Shown: positions 1-7,000 of the stretch, piece after piece
Layout: each line of letters starts with the position of its first letter
Position numbering within the stretch: position 1 is the first letter of the stretch
Origin: Holophaga sp.
GTDB taxonomy: Bacteria > Acidobacteriota > Holophagae > Holophagales > Holophagaceae
Assembly: GCA_031292735.1 (NCBI GenBank)
Contig: JARLGP010000225.1
Span: 1 to 9,708, forward strand
Length of the DNA stretch: 9,708 nt
Reading direction: 5' to 3'
The notes under the pieces: model-generated
What the model was told of the DNA's origin: nothing
The model's input: the letters and a program-made list of their open reading frames with translations, nothing else
The model's database searches: none
Made by a program: the position numbers and the translations under genes

Positions 1-11
1 CCCCGGGCGCG

Positions 12-419
12 CTACTGGCATGCGGAACAAGCCAACTGGCCGTGCTTGACGCCCTTCGCCGCGATGAGCACATCCGCGATCCGGCGGACATCTCCGGATT
101 TTCCCCTGACGATGACCACTTCCAGGCAGTTGTGGGCATCCAGGTGGACGTGGGTGTTGCACACGATGGCATCGAGGAATTCGTGCTGCAGTTCGGCCAG
201 ATCATGGGAAAGACCGTGGACATGATGATCGAAGATGATCGTCACCGTCCCGAACACCTCCGCGCCGGGGTTCTCCCACTCCGCATCCACCAGGTCCTGG
301 CGGATCAGGTCGCGCAGGGCCTCGCTTCGGGTGCGGTAGCCCCGGAGCTTGAGACGGCAGTCGAACCTGGCCAACAGGTCCTTCTCCGCGGACACACCGA
401 AACGTTCAAGCTGGGACAT
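12..419 (-). CDS. nikR: Nickel-responsive transcriptional regulator NikR
   Basis: This encodes a 135-residue NikR, a cytoplasmic tetrameric repressor that binds DNA when loaded with Ni(II) and usually shuts down nickel uptake genes. Residues 1-45 form the ribbon-helix-helix DNA-binding part (start MSQLERFGVS, then RGYRTRSEALRDLIR). Residues 55-135 form the ACT-like metal-binding domain. The expected nickel ligands are all visible: His79 (QHEF), His90 and His92 (THVH) and Cys98 (HNCLE). The ending GVKHGQL is also family-typical. The frame is open upstream to about 596, but the ATG at 419 gives the normal family length and is preceded by an AGAGG-like ribosome site. The extra upstream codons do not resemble NikR. 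It lies divergent from the CbiM-type permease gene, as expected for a local regulator of it. The two cysteines near the C-terminus (residues 131 and 134) are additional. Family assignment is very secure; direct control of the neighbour is inferred. Confidence 0.95.
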   Translation of the reverse strand: MSQLERFGVSAEKDLLARFDCRLKLRGYRTRSEALRDLIRQDLVDAEWENPGAEVFGTVTIIFDHHVHGLSHDLAELQHEFLDAIVCNTHVHLDAHNCLEVVIVRGKSGDVRRIADVLIAAKGVKHGQLACSACQ

Positions 420-732
420 GATGGCCTCTGTATATGAATTCCTGGAACGTAGCACCCGGAAAGGGATCCCGACATACGCTCGATGGACTAGGCGCCGCCC
501 TTCATTCCTTCCTGGATGGTGCGCGGCCCTGGACCGCACCATGGTGTCCACGATGGCGTTGCCCAGGCCCGTTGCCGGCACGAACGGCGTAGTCAATCAA
601 GCCTATTTTCCGCCCCGGGCCCCAGTGTTATGTTTTCTGGATTCTTATGCAGGTCCGGATCACTGTCCACCGCCCCTCCGCTGCGGCGCCGGGAGCGAAT
701 GGTGTGCCTCGTCCATCCCCAAGGAGCAGGTC
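420..732. other. Divergent nikR-cbiM regulatory region
   Basis: This 313-bp non-coding gap separates two genes transcribed away from each other, so it should carry both promoters. It contains the inverted repeat at 516-542 (listed separately). A weak sigma70-like pair for the permease gene is TTTTCC at about 606-611 and TATGTT 17 bp downstream; its -35 match is poor. A GTGTTA hexamer at 625-630 resembles a half-site reported for NikR in some deltaproteobacteria, but no properly spaced partner was found. No cobalamin-riboswitch conserved boxes were recognised by eye. The frames that run through this gap are extensions of nikR or cbiM and do not look like genes. Confidence 0.6.
516..542. promoter_or_regulatory. 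Candidate NikR operator (inverted repeat)
   Basis: ATGGTGCG at 516-523 and its exact reverse complement CGCACCAT at 535-542 are separated by 11 bp. Taken as 7-bp half-sites the geometry is 7-N13-7, 27 bp in total, matching the spacing known for NikR operators in several lineages (for example the GTATGAT-type site of enterobacteria). The half-site sequence differs from those known sites, which vary between lineages. Its place in the divergent nikR-cbiM gap supports an operator role. Binding by NikR is inferred, not shown. Confidence 0.5.
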
Positions 733-1797
733 ATGCATATTCCAGACAACTATCTGAGCCCTGCCACCTGCGCCGTGATGGGCGCGATCATGGTTCCGGC
801 CTGGACCATCTCGGCCAGGCAGGTCAAGAAACTGCCCACCGCGAAGATTCCCATGCTGGGCATCGGATCCGCCTTCGCCTTCCTCATCATGATGTTCAAT
901 ATCCCGGTTCCGGGCGGCACCACCGCCCACGCCATCGGCGGCACGCTCATGGCCGTCCTGCTGGGGCCCTGGGCCGCCTGCATCGCCGTAAGCGTCGCGC
1001 TGCTGATCCAGTGCCTTCTGTTCGGGGATGGCGGGGTGCTCGCCTTCGGGGCGAACTGCTTCAACATGGCCTTCGTCACGCCGTTCCTGGGCTATTTCAT
1101 CTACACCTTCCTCAGGAGCCGGGTCCGAAGCGAGCACGGCGGACTGGTCAGCCTGGGAGTGGCGTCCTATCTGGCGCTCGCCATGGCGGCGCTGTGCGCG
1201 GCCATCGAACTGGGCCTCCAGCCGGCCCTCGCCAGGGATGCCGCCGGTCTGCCCATGTACTGCCCCTATCCCCTGGTCATTTCCATTCCCGCCATGCTGA
1301 TCCCGCATCTTGCGGTGGTCGGCTTCGTGGAAGTGTTCTTCACGGTGGGGGTGTTCTCGTTCATCCGGCGGGTTTCCCCGGGCAGCGTCTATGAAGGTGC
1401 AAGGACCAAGATCCACTTGATCTATGGGCTTCTGGTGGCCCTGGTCTGCCTTTCGCCCCTGGGGCTGCTCGCGCCCGGTTCCGCCTGGGGCGAATGGGGG
1501 GCGGAGGAGATCCAGCACGTGATGACGGGCGGGCACAGCCTGGGGTTCGTGCCTGCCCGCATCGCGAACGGCTTCCGCCTGCACGCGGCGTTCTCCGACT
1601 ATGCCGTTCCGGGGCTGCCCGAATGGCTCGGCTACGTGCTCTCGGCCATCACTGGCGGCGCTGCGCTGCTCATCCTTTTCAAGCTCCTCGGCCTGCTAAA
1701 GCACCCGCACAGCGTCATGGGTGAAGGCGGTGTTAAAAAAATTAACACCGCCCTTGTTAACGTAACATCTGATAATAATAAATTTATTAAATCATGA
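733..1797 (+). CDS. cbiM: CbiM/NikM-type nickel/cobalt ECF permease, NikN-like C-terminus
   Basis: This encodes a 354-residue inner-membrane substrate-binding component of an energy-coupling factor nickel/cobalt importer. The N-terminus MHIPDNYLSP is the family hallmark. In solved NikM structures the metal is held by the free N-terminal amine, His2 and a His near residue 67; here His2 and His66 (TTAHAIGG) are present, which also fixes the start. The AAGGAG ribosome site at 721-726 sits 6 bp upstream. The core (about 1-215) has several hydrophobic helices. Residues 225-325 add two more helices (about 228-247 and 298-322) with an AWGEWGAEE segment and FSDYAVPG, resembling the NikN/PDGLE-type extension fused in NikMN proteins, although the PDGLE motif is not literally present. 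The last ~22 residues (from about 333) are coded by AT-rich codons quite unlike the rest and look like run-on into former non-coding DNA. Nickel versus cobalt cannot be decided from the protein alone; the neighbouring nikR favours nickel. Confidence 0.92.
   Translation: MHIPDNYLSPATCAVMGAIMVPAWTISARQVKKLPTAKIPMLGIGSAFAFLIMMFNIPVPGGTTAHAIGGTLMAVLLGPWAACIAVSVALLIQCLLFGDGGVLAFGANCFNMAFVTPFLGYFIYTFLRSRVRSEHGGLVSLGVASYLALAMAALCAAIELGLQPALARDAAGLPMYCPYPLVISIPAMLIPHLAVVGFVEVFFTVGVFSFIRRVSPGSVYEGARTKIHLIYGLLVALVCLSPLGLLAPGSAWGEWGAEEIQHVMTGGHSLGFVPARIANGFRLHAAFSDYAVPGLPEWLGYVLSAITGGAALLILFKLLGLLKHPHSVMGEGGVKKINTALVNVTSDNNKFIKS
1726..1752 (+). repeat. Perfect 11-bp inverted repeat in cbiM 3' end
   Basis: GGCGGTGTTAA at 1726-1736 and TTAACACCGCC at 1742-1752 flank an AAAAA loop. 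The RNA would form an 11-bp hairpin inside the last codons of the permease gene. No clean U-run follows (the next bases are CTTGTTAACG), so it is a poor textbook terminator. A second small dyad, TGTTA-ACG-TAACA, lies at 1755-1767. Termination, 3'-end protection of the mRNA or protein binding are all possible. Confidence 0.6.
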
Positions 1798-1881
1798 GCA
1801 CACTTTCCCAGTGAGACGCCTTTGCAAATTCCAATCCAAGGTAAGAACTAAGTAATCAAGCGTATTCTTTTCCGTTCATTT

Positions 1882-1911
1882 TTGGATTTAACTGCATAAA
1901 ATTAATACTAT
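1882..1911 (+). promoter_or_regulatory. Possible promoter of the response regulator gene
   Basis: TTGGAT at 1882-1887 and TACTAT at 1906-1911 are 18 bp apart in an AT-rich stretch just before the response regulator gene. Both hexamers match the sigma70 consensus only partly. A TAAAAT at 1897-1902 is an alternative -10. If this promoter is right, transcription starts near 1918-1920, which suits translation from the ATG at 1938 better than from 1920. The rest of the 1798-1937 gap shows no other structure. Confidence 0.3.
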
Positions 1912-1937
1912 CCATTTCAATGAAAGAGCAGAACGTC

Positions 1938-2813
1938 ATGACCCAAGAGGAATGCTTCCATCGGTCGAGTCTAGGCCGAGGCCCAACCTGTTTTGCCCTG
2001 CCGCTTGCTCCCCAACCCGAACCCCTGTGGCAAGGGCTGAAGGGGAGCCCATCCGGATTCCACGAACCAGCCTCCGCATCCGTCCACGCTCGCCTCGCGC
2101 GGACCCGGGACCTCCCGCACGGCTCCGGGGGGCCGCAAGCCGTGCGCCAGGCGGTGTTTTCCGTTCCCCTCGCGCTCACCGCACCGGCCGGCGAGCACCA
2201 CAGGATCCTGTTGGTGGACGATGACTCCATCCTGCTGGACAACCTGAAGCGCCTGCTGCTGGCCGAGCGGTCCCAGTGGGAAGTGCGGACCACCACCACC
2301 GGCGCCGAGGCGGTCCGGCTCCTCAAGTCGGAGCCCATGGACCTCCTGGTGGCGGATATCCAGATGCCCGGGATGGACGGCCTTGCCCTGCTGGCGGAGG
2401 TCCGGCGGGACCCCGCACTGGCGCGTCTCCCGGTGATCTTCATGACCGCCCGGGATGACCGGACCAGCTTCCGGGAAGGCATGTCCTCGGGAGCCGACGA
2501 CTACCTGCCCAAGCCCTTCTCCATCGAGGAACTGATTCAGGCGATGGAAGCCCGGCTCAAGCGTCAAGCCCAGGAATCCAGCCCACCCAGGGACGATCAG
2601 GCCCTGTTCGACGAACTGGCCAACACGCTCACCGGAAGGGAACTGGAAGTGCTGGCCCTGATCGGCCACGGTCTGGTGACCAAGGATATCGCCGCAACCC
2701 TGAAGGTAAGCTACCGCACCGTCAGCGTCCACCGCACGAACATCATGCGCAAGCTCAACCTGCACAACGCCGCCGCCCTGGCGGCCCTGGCCAACAAGGC
2801 CAGCATGGCCTAG
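1938..2813 (+). CDS. LuxR/NarL-type response regulator with long N-terminal extension
   Basis: This encodes a cytoplasmic two-component response regulator that should activate or repress genes when its receiver is phosphorylated. With the ATG at 1938 it has 291 residues. Residues about 89-208 are a receiver domain with the acidic pair Asp94/Asp95 (LLVDDD), phospho-acceptor Asp140 (VADIQMPG), Thr170 (FMTARDD) and Lys192 (LPKPF). Residues about 227-291 are a LuxR helix-turn-helix (LTGRELEVLALIGHG, then YRTVSVHRTNIMRKL). The first ~87 residues match no domain I recognise and are rich in Pro, Gly, Ala and Arg. NarL-type regulators normally begin directly at the receiver, so the true start may lie further in, for example a GTG at 2142 or 2154, though neither has a clear ribosome site. 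The ATG at 1938 is preceded by GAAAGAG at a reasonable distance; the in-frame ATG at 1920 has none. It converges on the kinase operon and is the most likely output partner of those kinases. Its target genes are unknown. Confidence 0.88.
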   Translation: MTQEECFHRSSLGRGPTCFALPLAPQPEPLWQGLKGSPSGFHEPASASVHARLARTRDLPHGSGGPQAVRQAVFSVPLALTAPAGEHHRILLVDDDSILLDNLKRLLLAERSQWEVRTTTTGAEAVRLLKSEPMDLLVADIQMPGMDGLALLAEVRRDPALARLPVIFMTARDDRTSFREGMSSGADDYLPKPFSIEELIQAMEARLKRQAQESSPPRDDQALFDELANTLTGRELEVLALIGHGLVTKDIAATLKVSYRTVSVHRTNIMRKLNLHNAAALAALANKASMA

Positions 2814-2822
2814 TAGCTAGGA

Positions 2823-3965
2823 TCAGCGCCGGGGCAGCACGAACCAGAACGTGCTGCCCCGGCCCACTTCGCTCTCCACCCCGATGCGGCCGCCATGCGC
2901 TTCCACGGCCATCTTGGCGAAGGTCAGGCCAAGGCCGGTGGACGGGTACCGCTCCGGGCCCGTCCCTGGCCCCTGGTTGTAGGGATCGAAGATCCGGTCC
3001 AGGTACTCCGGAGCGATCCCCGGCCCCTGGTCCCGCACCGCCACCCGGACCCCCGCATCCGTGACCCGGATGCCGAGGCGGATCGCCCCGGCCTTGGGCG
3101 GCGTGAATTTGACCGCGTTGGACACCAGATTGAGGATGATCCGGCCCACGATGGGCGGATCGCAAACGGCCGGCACCGCATCCTGGGGCAGGTCCAGGAC
3201 CAGGAGCCCCTGGCCCTGGAGCGTCCGCATGGGTTCCAAGGCGTCTCGGGCCACCTCCCGGAGGTCGCAGGGCTTCATCTTGAGTTCCATGACCCCGGCT
3301 TCCAGCTTGCTCTGGTCCAGGACGGTGCTGATCATCTCCCTGAGCAGGAAGGTCGAAGCGACGGCGTCCTGGAGCACCTGGGGCCCTTCCCGGCCGAACT
3401 GCTCCGGCCCCATCCTCCTGACAACCTCCTGGACCATCATGACCGTCTGCACGACGTTGCGCATGTCGTGGACGACCATGTGCACCAGGGTGTCGCGCAT
3501 GGAGGCCATTTCCCGCAGCTTGCGGTAGTTGTCCTCCAGGGCGCGGTTCTTTGCCTCCAGCTCCGTCCGATAGCGGTGGAGCTTGAGGTGCGCATCCACC
3601 CGGGCCTTGACCTCCTCGAAATGGAAGGGTTTGGTGATGAAGTCCTCGCCCCCGTTCTGGAATGCCGTGACCTTGTCCTCCGCCGCATTCAGCGCGCTGA
3701 GGAAGATGACGGGCACGCTCCGGGTCCTGGGGTTCTGTTTCATGGCCCGGCAGACCTGATAGCCATCCATGCCGGGCATTCTTATGTCCAGGAGGACCAG
3801 GTCCGGAGCATGGCGGCCGGCGGCCTTGAGCGCCATGGCCCCGTCCGGGAACGCCACCACGCCCCAGCCGCAGTCCGTAAGCATCCGCTTGAGCAATTGC
3901 AGGTTCTCGGGGTGGTCGTCCACGATCATGATGCGGGGACGCTCGCCGGAGACCTTCTCGCTCAT
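2823..3965 (-). CDS. Soluble REC-HisKA-HATPase sensor kinase
   Basis: This encodes a 380-residue cytoplasmic histidine kinase with an N-terminal receiver and no membrane segment. The receiver (about 8-130) has Asp16/Asp17 (MIVDDH), phospho-acceptor Asp60 (LLDIRMPG), a Ser in IFLSA and Lys112 (ITKPF). A short coiled linker (about 132-160) leads to the dimerisation domain with His166 in VHDMRN. The ATP-binding domain runs from about 270, with an N box (NLVSNAVKF, Asn283), DQGPGI (Asp312) and STGLGL (about 342-347), ending GSTFWFVLP. The start at 3965 has AGGGG just upstream; an ATG at 3989 with GGGGA before it would add eight residues. It follows the membrane hybrid kinase by 52 bp on the same strand, so the two are probably co-transcribed. 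A plausible role is to receive a phosphoryl group from the hybrid kinase and set the state of the LuxR-type regulator, but this is inferred. No sensory domain other than the receiver is visible. Confidence 0.92.
   Translation of the reverse strand: MSEKVSGERPRIMIVDDHPENLQLLKRMLTDCGWGVVAFPDGAMALKAAGRHAPDLVLLDIRMPGMDGYQVCRAMKQNPRTRSVPVIFLSALNAAEDKVTAFQNGGEDFITKPFHFEEVKARVDAHLKLHRYRTELEAKNRALEDNYRKLREMASMRDTLVHMVVHDMRNVVQTVMMVQEVVRRMGPEQFGREGPQVLQDAVASTFLLREMISTVLDQSKLEAGVMELKMKPCDLREVARDALEPMRTLQGQGLLVLDLPQDAVPAVCDPPIVGRIILNLVSNAVKFTPPKAGAIRLGIRVTDAGVRVAVRDQGPGIAPEYLDRIFDPYNQGPGTGPERYPSTGLGLTFAKMAVEAHGGRIGVESEVGRGSTFWFVLPRR
2828..2863. repeat. 14-bp perfect inverted repeat between convergent genes
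   Basis: GCCGGGGCAGCACG at 2828-2841 and its exact reverse complement at 2850-2863 flank an 8-nt loop. It lies in the last codons of the soluble kinase gene (GRGST ... VLPR), about 15 bp past the response regulator stop. As RNA it would form a very stable hairpin on either strand, suiting bidirectional termination in a place with only 9 bp between stop codons. There is no T-run on either side, so classical intrinsic termination is doubtful. Chance pairing of conserved Gly-Arg-Gly-Ser-Thr and Val-Leu-Pro-Arg codons in GC-rich DNA is an alternative. Confidence 0.6.
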
Positions 3966-4017
3966 TTTTCCCCTGCCTTCCCGAGTCATCGTATCCCCGC
4001 ACCCATGGGCCCGCCCC

Positions 4018-7000
4018 TCAACCAAGCACTTCGAGAATCTGCCGGTAGTCGAACTGTTCGGTGAGCAGCGCCAGACGGTGGGCAAGCCCCGGGTCCAGTG
4101 ACTCGACATCCCGGCCCACGCGTTCCATGAACCTGTCGATCTCGCCGCCCTCCACCAGCTCCGTCAGTTCCTGGCGGAGCGGCGCGGGCAGGCGGGCCGC
4201 ATTGCCCTTGGGTCTGCGGCCGGAAGGAACCGCCACGGGCTCCGGCGGCCTTGGCCCGTCCGCGTACTCCAGGCATACCCCGGGCACCAGCTTCCGGATC
4301 TCCTCCAGCAGGTCCGGAACCTGGACCGGCTTGCGCAGGTAGCCGTCCACCCCGGCCTCCTGCGGCGAGGCGGCGATCTCCTCCAGGGCCCGGGCTGCGA
4401 GCATGAGGATGGGGATGTCCCGCCAGGCTTCCACCGCCCGGATCCGGCGGGTGGCCTCCAGGCCGTTCATCACCGGCATCACCCAGTCCATCAGGATCAA
4501 GTCGGGGTGCGTGGTTTCGAGCCGTTCCAGGCACTCCTTCCCGTTGGCCGCCTCGGAAAGCTGGAACCCGAAAGGCTCCAGCAGGCTCCGGATCAGATCC
4601 CGGTTCGAGGCGATATCATCCACCACCAGCAGGTGCGGCACCAGGGAACCCGGGGCCAGGCCCTTGACCTCCCGCAACAAGCTGCGCGACGGCAGGACCG
4701 ACCCCTCGGCCCGGCGGCAACGGAAATGGAACCGGAAGGTGGAGCCCTCGCCCTCCCGGCTGGCCACCGTCAGGTCCCCGCCGAGCAGTTGCGCATACTT
4801 GCGGCTGATGGCCATGCCCAGCCCGGTCCCGCCCTTGTTGACCCCGGCCTCGGCCTGCTCGAAGGCGTCGAAGATCCGCGCCAAGTCCCGCTCCGGGATG
4901 CCGATGCCGGTGTCGATGACCTCGGCCACGACTTCCAGCTCCCCTTGGGGAGTCTCCGCCCCCTGCATCTGCACCCGAACCGTGACCGCTCCCTGATCGG
5001 TGAACTTCACGGCATTGCCGATGACGTTGATCAGTACCTGCATGACCTTCATGGGATCGGTGCGCAGACCGCGAGGCACCCCCTCCTGGATCTGCAGGGA
5101 GAAGGCGATGCCCTTTTCGTCCATCCGTACCATGAACATGGAAGCCAGGTCGGAGAGCATGAGCCTGAAATCAAAGTCTTTGATTCCCAACGTGATGCGT
5201 CCAGCCTCGATCTTCGACATCTCCAGCACGTCGTTGATCAGGTTCAGCAGGTGGGAACCGCTGCGGCTGATGGTGGCCACATACTCCCGGTGCTGCTCCG
5301 AAAGGTTCGGATCCCGCTGGAGCAGTTGGGTGTACCCCAGCACCGCGTTCATGGGCGTGCGGATCTCATGGCTCATATTGGCCAGGAAGGCGCTCTTGGC
5401 CTGGTTGGCCGCTTCCGCCGCCGCCACGGCCCGCTTGAGCTTGTCCTTGTTCTCCAGTTCGGCGGTCACATCGTTGACCAGCACCACCAGTCCCTTGGGC
5501 AGGTCGATCCGGTCCAGGGCCTGGGCGGAAAGGCGGCCCCAGAACTGCTCCCCGCCCTTGCGCACCAACTGCAGCTCCCGGAAAAAGGTCTCGCCCCGGG
5601 CCAGGCTGGATTCAAACTCCGCGTTCATGGTTTCGTAGCTGCCATCGTCGGTGTACCAGCACCGGATGGAGCGGCCGAGCAGTTCGCCCGGAGCGTAGCC
5701 GAAGGTCTCATCCGCCATCCGGTTGCAACTGACGATCAGGTGGCCCTGAAGCAGCACGATCCCGGAGCTGGCGGCCTCGAAAATGGCGTTGAGCTGCTTG
5801 TTCGCCGCACCCAGCTCGGCACCTTTCTTCTCCAGCTCCAGGGCCTGGCTCTGGGTGGCCGCAAGCAGCTGATGGGTCCGTCGCGTCCTCAGCACCAGTT
5901 CCAGGTGGGGAGCGATCGTCCTCGGAAGTTCGTTGAGCAGCCTGCGCTGCTGGTCATCAGGATCGGCCAGGCAGGCCAGCTCGATCACCGCGGCAACCCG
6001 GTCACCCTTGAGGATGGGAACCAGGACCAGGACCCTCGGCTGGCTGTCGCCCAACCCGGAAACGATCCGCAGATGGCCTTCCGGGATGTTCCGCATCAGG
6101 ACCAGCTGTTTCTGTTCCAGGACCTCGGCCAACAGGCCCGCGCTGGTCTGCGGCTGGCCCATGCCGGAATCAAGGCCGTAGCCCCCCAGGAAGATCAAGG
6201 TCTCGGTCGTCAGGTCCCGGTAGAACATCGCCGCGGCTCCGGCCTCCACGAGCGGCGCCAGATGCTTCAACATCAGGCGGGCGAAGTCGTTCAGGTTGTC
6301 GGCCTCCTGGGCCCCCGCCACGATGCCCATCAGGCCGTTCTTGATCCAGCGCTGGCGTTCCATCTCTGCCTCGGCCTTGCGGAAATCCTCCAGGGCCCGG
6401 GCCAGGTCTCCGATCTCCGTCTGGTCGACCTGGGGGCTGAAATCCACACCATTGTCGCCAGCCAAAAGCCTCTGGGTCTTGTCCGTCAGGGTGGCCACCG
6501 GCCCGATGACCCGGCGCTGGATGTACCATCCAAGTCCCAGCACCACCGTGATCAGGTTCAAGGCGTAGGCGAAGAACACCACGATCCGGACCTGGTCGGC
6601 CATTTCCGAATAGCGCGTCCCTTCCGCGGTGAGCCGGGTTTCCAGATCGTTCTGGGCGTTGCGGGTAGGCACCATGACCGCATCCTTGAACCTCTGGTAC
6701 TTCTCTCCGTAGGCCAAGGTCAGCGCCGTGTGGAAGTCCTTCCTGTCGGCCGCCGCCAGGATATGGTTCTCCACCTCCACCACCAGGGCATCGGAGTTGC
6801 GCTTGGCGCTCTCGAACCGCTCCACTTCGTCCGGGGTAAGTCCGAGGGTGCGCAGTTCCGCCATGGCCTGGTCCCGGGATCGGGTCTGGAGCAATTCCGT
6901 CTGGAACGCGGTCTTGTAGCGCTCCTCGCCGGTGGCCGCGTAGGCCCGGACCGCGCTGGTGAGGATGTCGCTGCCCTCCCGCAGCCGTTCACAGGCCCGG

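Noticed and set aside
420..596. N-terminal extension of nikR to the frame limit
   Set aside because: The upstream codons do not resemble NikR; the ATG at 419 gives the standard length with a ribosome site.
349..732. N-terminal extension of the permease gene
   Set aside because: The functional N-terminus must be Met-His-Ile-Pro because the free amine and His2 bind the metal; AAGGAG precedes that ATG.
600..732. Cobalamin or nickel/cobalt riboswitch before the permease gene
   Set aside because: I could not find the conserved boxes or a convincing multi-helix fold by eye; a covariance-model scan would decide.
2755..4002. A 415-codon minus-strand frame overlapping the soluble kinase
   Set aside because: It is a Gly/Pro/Arg-rich out-of-frame shadow of the kinase gene.
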